A stretch of DNA of 64,000 bases from Euleptes europaea (lineage: Eukaryota; Chordata; Lepidosauria; Squamata; Sphaerodactylidae). Shown one piece after another: positions 22,501 to 35,200 of the stretch. The stretch lies in the NCBI RefSeq assembly GCF_029931775.1, contig NC_079325.1, forward strand, positions 59,209,786 to 59,273,785, read 5' to 3'. How positions within the stretch are numbered: position 1 is the first letter of the stretch; each line of letters opens with the position of its first letter. The notes beneath the pieces are model-generated. The model saw only the letters and a program-made list of their open reading frames with translations, was not told where the DNA came from and did no database searches. Position numbers and translations under genes: made by a program.

Positions 22501-23072
22501 ACAGTGTGGGCTGCTTTGGAGCCCCCTGCACCCCCGCTCCCTCCTCAACGCAAAACCAAGCCGCTGCCCAAAACTATTTGAACTGTTGTGGGAGAAGCTC
22601 TCCAAACTGCCAAAGGCCTGCCCAAATTCCTCTCGCGGTCTCAGAAAAGGCAAAGATTACAACCGCTCAGTGTTCTCCAACCCTTGAAAGGATAAGAGGG
22701 TCCCTATAAATCCCAGGTCTGCACATACACCTGCACATCCCAGGTCCCCACACACAAACTTGGGGGGGGAGGGAGAGGGAGGGAGAGGGGAGGGAGGGAG
22801 AAAGGGCCTCTCGGGGTTCCATCAGTCTGAGCAGCTGGGAAGTACCGAATTCTGGGGAGCGCTCCAGTAAACAGGGAGACAGATCTCTTCCTCGGAGCTT
22901 GCTGGTGTGAGGGGGGAACAGACGGCGGCAGGCGGCACAACCTCCACAGCGACCCCCGCCCTGGACTTTTCAAAGATGCCCAGGACCCCAAGCAAGGGAG
23001 CCACCGACATTTCTGGCAGCAGGCAGCAGTCCTTTGGTTGGGCGTGTGCAAGCCCTGCTTCGCCAAAGGCGA
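19526..23072 (-). other. Repeat-poor stretch, probable AGPAT2 3' UTR and flank
   Basis: No transposon or coding exon is recognisable across 3.5 kb immediately after the AGPAT2 stop, in contrast to the repeat load elsewhere. Purine-rich low-complexity DNA occurs at about 22760-22805. A long 3' UTR is the simplest reading; transcript evidence would be decisive. Confidence 0.35.
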
Positions 23073-23239
23073 CTACTGGGCAAGGCTGGGTGTGGATCCA
23101 TTGACTCTGCTGGCTGTTCCTGACAGCCTGAAGAAGGTCTCCCTCATGGTGGTGAAGCACCTGTCGCCGAGGTCCGTGACGTCCGTGGCTGTCAGGCCTT
23201 CGGTGGGGATGGGCGGCAGGACTTCCACCTGGACTGTGC
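23073..23239 (-). CDS. AGPAT2: AGPAT2 exon 6 (C-terminus and stop)
   Basis: Acceptor GTTACCAG; reads [20 protein letters not shown], then [15 protein letters not shown], ending SLAQ and TAG. Aligns with human TVQVLEAIPTSGL and TCHRAMRTTFLHIS. Confidence 0.96.
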
Positions 23240-26200
23240 CTGGTAACAGAAGGAGAGACCCGGAACTCGACAGCGGCTCCCATCTGCGGCACGTGGGGAG
23301 GGGGCCCAGGTGAACGCTGAGGGGGCAGACCTGCGAGCTCACGGTGGAATCACCTGCCCTTTGCTAACCGAAAAGGCTCACCGAAAGGACTTTGCACACG
23401 GCTCGGTTTGGGTGGGGGCGATCACGGCCACTGGAGCGTCAGCTGCCCGCGGCCCCATCCACACCATTTTATTCAGACATCTATTCTCTGCCTTTCTCCC
23501 CAATGGGGATCCAAAGTGGTCTACACATGGTTTCCCCCTCCCCCCATTTTATCCTCATAACCACCATGTGAGGTAACTTAAGCTGAGAGTGACCAGCCAG
23601 CAGCCCTGGCAGAGCGGGGATTCAAACCCGGGACTCTAACCCCTCGGCCGTGGCTTCAGAGAGGAAAGGCCTCACAAGTGACAGAAGCATAAGAAACCGC
23701 TTTCAATCCATTGACCGTACCTGACGTAAACAGATTCTTCTCCGGGTTGTAAAATGTTGTAAAGGAGGAATACACCACAGGAATGACTGGAACCTTGAAA
23801 TAAGACCGGGGAAGGAGGTTAGAAAGCAGGGCCGCAACGGCTGCCACGCTGTGGGGGAAGCTCACCAGGGCCAGAGGCGGTTGCCATCCTCCACAAGGGA
23901 GGCCTAACGCTTCTGGGGCTCTCTCGATTTTTCTCTAAGCAAGGCACAATCGGCAGACAGAAGTAAGGAACATGAGAAGTTTGTAAACTTATGAGGTAGA
24001 AACATTTCTAATAACACTTGAATTACAACTACATTGTCTAGTAGCAGAATTAGAGATGACAAAAGCGAGTCATCCACACTAAGCATATTTCACTGATGGT
24101 CCTGACTGCCCCCAAAGTGATGCAGTCGCCTCTGCTTCAAGGCAGTACAACGGCCTTTCTTCCTTGGCAAATCTGTCTGTCATCTGCTAGTAGCCAAAGC
24201 AAAATGCCATATTTAGAGGCAAGCTCTCTCCAGACACCAAATTGGGGGGGGGGGGAGGTGTGTGGAATAAACGGCGGTCCTGTGCACTGGAGATCACTTG
24301 CAGAAAGACACCCACACGCACGCCGTGATCTCTCCTCCAAAGAAATGTGACCATCCCAATTTATTGCCAGCACAGAGCCAGGGCTGTAGCTTGAGATGCC
24401 AGCCAAGTCCAGATGCCGTCTGCATCTAGTCATCTCCTTGGGTATATCCACTCCTTGGCCTGCCTATTTGGTTAGGGATGGACAGGGAGCCTGAATATTA
24501 CAGATTGCTCTCTTCAAAGATTCTTCCACCCTCCCCCGCTGGACATCATCAAGCAGAGGCCATCAGTAGGGAAGGTCTAGCTCTGAATTTCCAGCATTGA
24601 GCAGGGGGTTGGACTAGACAGGCTTGCAAGGACCATCCCAGTTACCTGTGTCTGAATGGCCAGATGGAACGCTCCCTTCTTGAATGGCAAGAGATCCCCA
24701 TTCCCGTTTCTTGTGCCTTCTGGATAGATCCAAACTTTCACCTGCCCATGGAGAAGGGAAGAGCCCACATCACATTTAAATAACATGGCATGTTGCAGCA
24801 CATGCAGTTCCGCAGCTGCCTTTTTGAGAAACCAGAACTATGCCTGCAGACAGCACATGAAAAATCCGTTCACCACGTAGGCTCTGGCAGGGCTGCCGAA
24901 CGCCTCTCAATGGAGAGCCCCCCCCACTGTCCCTCCCCCCCCCCCCACATTCACTACCTGGACATCATCTGAAAGAAGCTCACATAACTTGCCCCAGCTC
25001 ATGGTCCCCAAGGTGTCCGGGGGCCTCTGGGGTTTTACTTGCTTAGGTCCCCCACATAGGGCCAGCTCACGGCAGTGTGCCACTCCAAGCAAGACACAGC
25101 TGGGCTACACTGCACAGCACAACACACGAGGGGCCCATGGAAAATAACCCACAGCTTCCAGGTATATCGTTTCCTTCTCTTTTTATCTCCGTAACATCAA
25201 ACAGATCCTACTAAATAATTCACTGCAAGGGATCATAACTCCAGGGCAGAATACAATTTAATGGATGTTACAATTGTTCTCCTTCCTTATAAACTTAGAG
25301 GGTTTTCTGGCACCTCAAAGACTAACAGATTTATTTTAGCATAATAATTGTAATAGCCAGAGCTTAAGCAGACACTGCAGCTGATAAGAACGGGCCATTT
25401 GCACTTCGAGTAGTTGCATAGAAAGGTCACAAAATATTTTATGGTATTTCAGTTCCACGGTGCACTGTTTTCCTCCTTTACATCCAGATCTGCCTACAGA
25501 AAATTCACTTAATGCACCTGATGACGCAGGCGCTTAAACTATAATGATTCACCTGGTCTTACAGTGGCATAAAACTCCTCATACAGCTGTACCCCTCTGG
25601 AATTATTCACTCAATGTGCGCCAAGACCTAGCCTACGCTTAGCCTAGAAGTTTGTGTTCAACACTAGGGCTGAGCCCCAGAAGAAAAATAATTCTGTGCA
25701 TGCACAGAGTGTTTATCCCTCACCGCTGAATAAGTGCAGTCCCCTGCCTCTTCACATACTTAATTCAGGTTGCTGGTGGGCAGAGATTTAGGCAGGATTT
25801 TCAAATATAAGTGCTGATTCCCCCCACCCCCGCCTTCTTCCAAAAATAAAACTCCGTCTCTAATTTTCTCCCCTTCCCCCTATTTCAACTTCATAGCACT
25901 TAAGAAAAATAAAGACATATTTTTAAAATAACACCAGAACAGTGGGAGAAGGCAGTTTTATTTTATTTTTTAAAAACTGATTCTGGTGCTCATAAATATT
26001 TATGTAAATTCAGAACAAGCCCCTTTCCCATTCTCCCTCTCCTCCATTCCTGTCCCCTGAAGATTCCATTGCAGCCCTCAGCAGGCTTTGGCAACTATTA
26101 TAAGGAAAGAGAGAATAGGATACTGTCAAATTAGAGGGATGCATTTACCACCTGGGAAGGATATGCTATAAAGCTCTTTGCTTCAGCTTCAGAGAAAACA

Positions 26201-29200
26201 CCAGGGAGGTTTAGAGAAAACAGGAGGGAGGGACCCCCTGGGAAACTGGAGCCTTCCAGCAGGTCAGCTCCCAATGGAAGGAGGGAAGAGAAGGAGGAGT
26301 GACACTGAAAGGGGGTGTGTGTGTCCCAGCTCACTCCAGATGGTAGCCCTGCTCTCATGGCACTGTAAGCAGTTGCTTGTGCACAGAGATGCTGGGGTGG
26401 GGGGGTAGAGGCCACCCCTGCTAAGACAGTGTCCACAACTGGAGGGGCTCCTGACACCAGTCCCCTCCTGGAGCCATACAAGAGGCCATGCAAATGCCTC
26501 ACTATGCCTGTAAAAGGCATCGATCTAAGGCTGCAAGTTGGTGGGGCTGGGAGTGATTAACCACATTGTGCCTCTCATCTTAGAACTACATTGGTCTGGT
26601 GTGTTAGTGCAGCAGGAAGTGAGAGAGAACGTATTAAAGGTGTCCTTTCCTCTCCTCCTAATAGGCTGCATCTAATAAATGGCAAGTTGTCAAAAAGGCA
26701 GCTGTGGAACTGAATGTCTTGCAACATGCCCTGTCATTTAAATGTAATTGGTTAAAGGCAAAACACTCTACTAAAAATTGCTTAACTGGCTGACAGCCTT
26801 CATTTGTCCCAAGCCTTTTAGAGGAAAAAGGGTGGACGGGCAGCCAGTCAGCCAGCGTAGCCTTCCGTCAAGCCTACACCACTTGTGACACCCCGCAGTG
26901 CCCACCCAGCCAGGCAAGGAGAGGGGCCCACTGGGAGAGAGATCCCTTGTGATTCTGCTCCATCAGCTTGGCTGAGCAAGGGAGCAGCTTGGTGGGGCCA
27001 CAAGGAACATGAGGAATCTTGTTGCCCCCTCCCCAGACACTCCTACAAAAGGCAGAACATTTTTTAAAAACACCCCCCACCAACAACTGCTGTACAATGT
27101 TTTCTCCCTCCACCCTGCTTCCTGGAGGTTAAAAAATACCGAACCAATATTATGACACAGATAAAAGAAAATAAAAGCTACAGACCAATGGTTTTGACAG
27201 TAACGTATTTGAGGTGTTCAAAGGAGCTGTTTCCAATGGCGGAAAACCACAAATACAACAAGAGACTGTCATAAAAAAAATCTTCAAAGTCTCCACTTCT
27301 ATTTAAAGAGGCATTTCAAAAACATTAAACTTTTTTAAAAAATTGAAGCCTTGTTTTAAAATCCATTCTTAAAAAGCTTGAATTCAAAGAAAGGTGGGAC
27401 AGGAATCCAATGACGCACACAGCCAAGTCATAGCCTGGAACTGGGAAAACTTTTAAGCGCATCTCAAGGTCAGCACAAATCACTGATGCGTGAACAAAAA
27501 TGCCACGCAGTGCGCCACCTTCATTGGGTTTATTTCTGCACGACAGGCCTAACCTGCCTTCAGTCCTTCTCCAAAGTATTTTTGGATGAGATTGAGGAGA
27601 AGAATGATCAGTACCAAGGCTGCACTTCCTGGGATTTACTTGGGGGAGGGCAGAGATACCCTAGACTTCCTTGCTTCAGGATTTGGGATGTTCTCTCTTT
27701 CAGTGGAGCACGCAAAGCGCTGCCTGTGCTCTCACCAAGAGAAAGCCTCAGTCAAGAGGTGACTCGCCTTCAGGGGACACAAGGGCTCACATCACTTGGT
27801 GGCAGCTGAAAGTGCCGTCAATGGCAACCTCGTAAGGTTTTCAAGGCAAGGGACATTCAGAGGTGGTTTGCCATGGCTTGCCTCATCGTGGGCTGAGAGA
27901 GTTCTGGGAAAATTAAGAGGGTCCTACTGAAGGAGTCTGCGAGCCAAGAATCCAGGCACTAGCGAAATAACACACACACACACACACTGTAAGTCTCCCC
28001 TCCTTCCAACACATCTCACTCACATTGTCCTTGGTCATGGCTTGGCCAACTCCGGACATCACAGACTTGGCGTTGCTGGTGCTCTTCCGGTTGATGAAGA
28101 TGACCCCACCCAGGTACATGATGAGGCCCACAGAGCCAAAGTACAGCAGCTCTCGCTTGCCAATCTGGACGCAGCGGTCTGGCAGGATCTCCATCAAACC
28201 TACAAGAGAGGGGGACAGCAAGTCAAGTTAGATCTGCAGGACAGGTAGCCAGGAAAGCTGACCCTCTTCATCTCACTGCCCAGCAGAGCAGACTGCAGGA
28301 TTGGAAAGACCCTGGCTGAAACTAGGGCTTCAGCCAGGAAATCCTTGGGGGGGGGGGTCACTCGCTCTGAGCCAACCAAGGGAGTCAACTCACTGCCTGT
28401 TGCCTGTCTTCAGAGAACTGCCTATCAACTCTAGGCCCGCTGCAGTGTGGGATCAGTTCCCCTGGAGAAAATGGCTGCTTTGGAGGGTAGACTCTTTGAC
28501 GTTATACCCTGCTGAAGTCTCTCCCTTCCCCAAACTCCACCCCCAAATCTCCAGGAATTTCCCAACCTGGCGTTGGCAACCCTGTGCCTGGCAGTTCAAC
28601 CATCTTTGCAGGCCCTGCTCTGCCTGCCACCATTACCGGAAGCTGGGCAAGTACCAGAGACAAGGAGCCCGGTTATGGAGAGCCCTCCCCAGCCCCCTCT
28701 GCCTTCTAAGTCACAACCTCTTTGTGTTCAGAGAAACAGGGCTTGTTTGTGGTTGGATGCAAGCATCTCTCGTCTCCCTTTTCTGCCACAAGTTTTCCTT
28801 TTGCCGAGGGAGGATCACAAAGCCAACTGGTTTTAAGAAGTCACTTTACCAATGTTACCTGCTTTTACTGCATTTTGTGCTGCTTTTTGACAAAATTTTT
28901 GTCTTACTTTTTAATGGTTCAGGATTCTACTGGTCTTAAGTTTAACATTTTTAATGGTTTTACTGATTTTCCTAATATTTGCATAAATGTTAACCACTCT
29001 GAAAACCGTAAGTGGCAAGCACATAAGGTAGAAATATTTAAACGAATGAAATAAAACTCCAGACCCCACGCCCTCCCCAGCCCAGAAAAGAGAGAAGGCA
29101 ATAGCCAAGGAAGAGCAGGTGGCCCGCTGAGAAACCCGGTCTGGCATGCTCGGGTCCTCCTGGCAAAGGTCTCTGCGATCACTCTGGAACTTCTCACCCA

Positions 29201-32200
29201 TCATATCCAAGACACTCTGGTGGTTGGAAACAATGACACACGGGCCCTCCATCTGGAAGTGCTCCAGGCCCTTCACCTCAAACCGCAGGCCGTAGAAGTA
29301 TTTGAAGCTCCTGACAACATTCTTGATGATCCTGTGGACAGGACAAAGTCAGATCAAACACACCAGTCTACTCGGAGAGAAACAGGAAGGAAATTAAGAT
29401 GACCAGAGAAAGAAGGGAGGGAAATATAATGGGACAGAAGGCCTGAAGTGCTACTTGGACTGACCACGTGGAGAACATTTGCACTGCAATTACATTTCAG
29501 TGGGAAAAATAAGAATCACAAGTCAGTTCTGAAATAAGGACTAGAGAGAACTCTCTGGAAAGCACAAAGGGGTCTGGGCTGTCTCTGAAAACGGAGTCTG
29601 GCACCTCCCAACTGAACAGCGTGCACGCAGCTTTTCGGCAACAGGAGTCAGTCAGAGGGTTCACCTAGACAAATGTTTTTATTTTAGTTGCCTCGTACCA
29701 TTGTTCATTAATTTAGCGCATTAGCGCACAAGCCATAGCAATAAATACAATAAAATAATCCCCACACATACAACCAAGAAAAAATTTCAGTTTTAAATAA
29801 CCCATAATTATAATTGCATTTAATAGCAATAACAAGATGTTAGTATTTAGAAACATTTGACAGCCTAAATCAAATGTCAGTCCCTAAATCAAATACCCAT
29901 ACCGATGACCCAGAGTGAGACAATAACCAATTAACCTAATAGGGAACCATTATGAACTTTTAAAATTTTTGTCTTCATAGCTGAGGCAATAAATCTTGCC
30001 ACTCTAAGTGTAACCAATTTATCTCTGTCCAGCAACAGAAACATTAATTTAACCCAATCTGGCTTCCTTAAGAGTCATGATAAATGGTCCCAAGGAACGT
30101 TTCGTGTTCTGTCCCATCTCTAGGGCACCAGAGTATCACGTGCCTCAAATCCTTAATCTACAGTTGCCTCATACCAAGCCAGTGTAGCAATCTGTCTAGT
30201 TTGGCAGCAAGTTTTAGGCACAGACTTTTCCCAGATGCCCTTCCCAAAGGAATGTGAATGGGCGGCTCCAAGGGCCGACTGGGGCATACGAAGCACACGT
30301 CCACCACAAAGCCGTGGGGCTGCCCAAGCTTCCACCCCCAAGCACAGAAGCACCTTTCTGAAGCACCTCCAGTGGATTCAAGCTCATGATGGGCACACTG
30401 CTGCTCAGCCTCCCCTCCTGGCCCGTCATGTCACTGTTTTGAAACTTGTGTTTGTCCCCCATCTCTTCTTTCTTTTGTCTCACACCATTAAATGAAAGAA
30501 ATTTGGCCATTCCTTGTAGAGTAGCATGCCTCGGGTGTGTTGGCAGAAAGGTGACACTCAGCTGCAAGGAACCAACTCCTTTAAGTCCCAAAGCAAAGTC
30601 AGAATGGCACCATGGCACACCTCTTCACTGCCATCCCTCTGGGCAAGAAATCCCAATCAGGCTAGCCCCTGAGCAGGCTAGCAGTGGCCAAAGCAGTGAG
30701 GGTCCATCTAGTTCAGCATTCTGTTTCATACAGTGGCCACCAGCTACCTTGAAGAGCCAGAAAGGCAAACCACAGAGGCCAAAAGGCCTTCCCTGGTTGC
30801 CTCCTGGCACTGGGATTCAGAGGTTTGCTGCCTCTTATAGATCATGGCTAGCAGCCATTGGTGAACCTCTCCTCCATGAATCTGACTAACCCCCTTTTAA
30901 AGCCATCTATGCTTGTGACCATCACTACATCTTCTGTGCGTCTTCAGTTAATTGCCCATAAATTTAATTGGGAGTCCTGAATTTCTAGTACTAGGGGAGA
31001 AAAGTTCCCTGTCCACTTTTTCAGCCCATACATGTTTATAAACCTCTGTCATGTACCCCTTTAGTCATCCTTTCTCTAAACTGAATAGCGCCCCCGCTCC
31101 AACTCTTAGCCTCCCCTCATAGGAAAGTTGTTTTTACATAGCTTGGTTGCCTTCTGCAATTTTTCCAACTCAGCCATGTCTTTTTTGCAATGCAGTGACT
31201 AGAACTACATACAGTTTTCCAAATGAGGCTGCACCATACTCTATACATAGGCATACCTCTATACATAGACAATACTGCCCAAATGATTTTCAATAACTTT
31301 TCTAATAAGCCCCAGAATGGAAAAGAGCAAGAGGCCAGCAGCACCTTAAATACTAACAAAATTTCTGGCAGATTATGAGCTTTCGTGAGTCACAGCTCAC
31401 TTCTTCAGATACCGCTAGAATGTGAGTACATCTACCCTTAAGTAAAGAAGAGTGAATTCACCAGAATTCACCTTTTCCCTTGCTGTTGTACACTGACTCA
31501 ACATTTTCATCCAGCTATCCACTACAACCCCAAGATTCTTTCAATCTCTCAGTCTTGACGAGGTCAGACGATGAACATATATTTAAAGTTAGGATTCCAA
31601 TGTGCATCACCTTATATTTGCCTACAATGAATTTCATTCACCACATTGTTGCCCATTCATCTAATTTTGAGATATGCTCCTGTAGCTCTTCAAAACCACT
31701 TTGGTTTTCACCATCCTGAATAATCTGATATCATCCACAAATCTGGCCACTACACTACTCACCCCCAATTCCAGGTGGAAAAAAAAGAAAAAGGATCAAC
31801 CCTTTTACCCCATGAACTGCTAAACTTACAGAGGGATCTTTGGTGACATACCTAGAAGTATAGAATCATAAAGTTGGAAGGGACCATTAGGGTAATCTAG
31901 TCCAACCCCCTGCACAATGCAGGAAATTCACAACTACTGACCCCCCCAGACCCCCAGTGAACCCTACTCCATACCCAGAAGATGACAAAAAGCCCTCCAG
32001 GATCCCTGGCCAATCTGGCCTGGAAGAAAGTTCCTTCCTGACCCCGTGGCAATTGGCATTTCCCTGGGCATGTAAGAAAGGCCAACGAGACCCAAGCACT
32101 GGAGCAACTCTTCCTGCCCTCCCTCTCATGATCTGCCTAAGTTCACAGAATCAGAATTGCTGTCAGATGGCCATCTAGCCTCTGCTGAAAAACCTCCAAA

Positions 32201-35200
32201 GGAGAGCCCACCACCTCCCGAGGAAGACTGTGCTAGTGAGGAACCGCTCTAACTGTCAGAGTTCTTCCTAATGTTTAGCCAAAAACTCTTTTGATTTAAT
32301 TTCAATCTGCTGGTTCTGGTCCGACTTTCTGGGGCAACAGAAAACAACTCGGCACCATCATCTACATGACAGCCCTTCAAGTACTTGAAGATGGTGATCA
32401 TATCCCCTCTCAGTCTTCTTCTCTTCAGGCTAAACATACCCAGCTCCTTCAACCTTTCCTCATAGGACTTGGTCTCCAGACCCCTCACCATCTTTGATGC
32501 CCTCCTCTGGACACGTTCCAGCTTGTTTACATCCTTCTTAAATTGTGGTGCCCAAAACTTAACACAGTACTCTAGGTGAGGTCTAACTAGAGCAGAGTAA
32601 AGCTATACCATTACTTCATGTGATCTGGACACTATACTTCTGTTGATACAGCCCAGAATTGCATTTGCCTTTTTAGCTACTGCATCACGCTGCTGACTCA
32701 TGTTCAGTGTATGGTCTACTAAGACCCCAAGATCCTTTTCACACATACTACTATCAAGACAAGTCTCCCCCATCCTATAATTATGCATTTGATTTTCCCT
32801 ACCAAAATGAAGAACTTTACAATTATCTCCATTGAAATTCATTTTATTAGTTTTATCCCAGTACTCCAGCCTGTCAAGATCATCCTGTATCCTAGCTCTG
32901 TCTTCTACCATATTTTCTACCCCTCCCAATTTAGTATTGTCTGCAAATTTAATAAGCATCCCCTCTATTCCTTCATCCAAATCATTAATAAAGATGTTGA
33001 ACAACACAGGGCCCAGGACAGATCCCTGAAGCACTCCACCAGTCACTTCTCTCCATGTGGATGAGGAACCATTAACAAGCACTCTTTGGGTACGATCTGT
33101 CAACCAGTTACAGACCCACCAAACTGTAATAGGATCCAAATCACATTTTAGTAACTTGTCAACAAGACTATTATGTGGAACCTTATCAAAAGCCTTACTG
33201 AAATCAAGATAAACTATGTCCGCAGCATTCCCCTAATCCAGCAAGGTAGTAACTTTCTCAAAAAAGGAGATAAGATTTGTCTGACAGGACTTGTTCTTGA
33301 GAAACCTGTACTGACTGTTAGTAATCACAGCTATCCTTTCTAAATGCTCCAGGACTGACTGATAGATGATTTGTTCTAAAACCTTTCCCAGTATAGATGT
33401 CAAGCTGATGAGTTACCCAGATCCTCCTTTTTCCGCTTCTTGAAGATGGGGACAACATTTGCCCACCTCCTATCTTCTGGCACCTCGCCTGTTCTCCATG
33501 CATTCTCAAAAATAATGGACAGAAACTCAGAAGTTACATCTGCAAGTTCTTTGAGTACCCTTGGATGCAATTCAGCTGGCCCTGAGGGCTTAGTTTCATT
33601 TAAAGAAACTAGGTATTTGTGCACTACCCCAATGCCAATCCTAGGCTGCGACTCCCTTCCCTCATCATGTGTTCTGTTTTTGCCATGCTGAGCACTGTTT
33701 CCCTCTCAAGAGAAGACTGAGTAAAAGTAGGAATTGAGGCGTTCTGCCCTCTCTTCATCACCTGTAACAATTTCACTTTCCTATCCCTGCAATGGGCCTA
33801 CCATGTCCTTGTTTTTTCTTACTCTGAACATAACAAAAGAATCCTTTTTTATTGTGTTTAGTATCTCTCTAGTAAAGTTCTAGTATACTGAACTTTGGCT
33901 TTTCTAACACTCTCCCTACAAGCACTGGTTATTTGTTTATATTCATCTTTGGTTATGAGGCCCTCCTTCCACTTCCTAAATGAGTCTTTTTTATTCCTCA
34001 AATCTTTCGAAAGCTGTTTATGGAACCACCCTGGAACCACCACCACATTAATTTCTCATGTGAGTAAAGTGACGCTCAAAATCTTACAAGAAAGACTGTT
34101 ACCGTATATGGAACAAGAAATGCCAGATGTTCAAGCTGGATTCAGAAAAGGAAGATATTGCAAAATATTGCAAAATTTATGTTGGTTATTGGAACATATG
34201 AAAGAATTTCAGAAGAAATCAGCTTGTGTTTCATAGTTTGCAGCAAAGCTTTTGACTGTGTGGATCATGAAAAGTTATGGCTGGTTTTAAAAGAAATGGG
34301 TATGCCACAACATCTGATTGTTTTGATATGCAACCTGTACTCTGGACAAGGGGCTACTGTTAGGAAAGAATACAGAGAAATAGAATGATTTCCAGTTGGG
34401 AAAGGTGACAATGTGAGCTCCAGGCCTGGGAGCGCAGCTGGCCTTCAAGGTTCTGTTTCGCAGAAGTTTGTTATGACTGCTTACTCTCAGTTTGCGTGAT
34501 AACTGTAATCTACCATGGGAACCAGGCTCGGCCTGGTAACCAACTGTGCCTTTGGTTTTCTGTATATGTTCCAACCTGCTTGTATTCCCCCCAGTAGAGT
34601 CCTCGTACCTTCCCCTGTAAGTTCCTGCTACTCACCTTATGCTTTCCAAATAAACCAGCTTCTTAGAATACCCTGTCTGGACATTTGGTGATTGGGATTC
34701 AACAGGTGAACTCAGACCTTACATTAGGACTCTACTGGGGAGAATACAAGCAGGTTGGAACATGTATTTTATCTCCCTATCTGTTTGATCTCTGTGCAGA
34801 ACATATCATAAGGAAAAATGGATTCGATTTAGATGGTGGACTGAAAACCGGTGAAGGAACATTAACAATTTGAGATATGCAGATAACACCATATTACTGG
34901 CTGAAGACAATGAAGACTTGAAACAACTACCGATGAAGGTTAAAGCAGTAAGTACCAAAGTAGGATTATAGCTGAACATCAAGAACACAAAAGTATTGAC
35001 TACTTGGGGAATTACACAACTTTAAGGTTGATGATGCAGAAATGAAAATTGTTAAAGATTTTCTATTCCTTCACTCTTATTATCAACCAAAAGGGAGACT
35101 GCAACCAAGAAATCAGGAGATTGAGACTGGGACGGGCAGCCATGAAGGAGCTAGAAAAGATTCTGAAGTGCAAGGATGTGTTGCCGGCAACCAAGATCAA

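Larger units (their letters stand above)
24742..28023. other. AGPAT2 intron 3, mostly unassigned
   Basis: No coding exon. A short piece at about 25295-25345 (CACCTCAAAGACTAACAGAT) resembles the insertion at 31322-31440. AT-rich DNA follows at 25.8-26.0 kb and 27.1-27.4 kb. Confidence 0.4.

Noticed and set aside
22040-22687. A 215-residue plus-strand open frame downstream of AGPAT2
   Set aside because: Proline- and serine-rich without any family similarity; opposite strand to the probable AGPAT2 3' UTR; no splice or start context.
28301-28939. A 212-residue plus-strand open frame in AGPAT2 introns 2
   Set aside because: No recognisable domain, lies within a confirmed intron, and composition looks non-coding.
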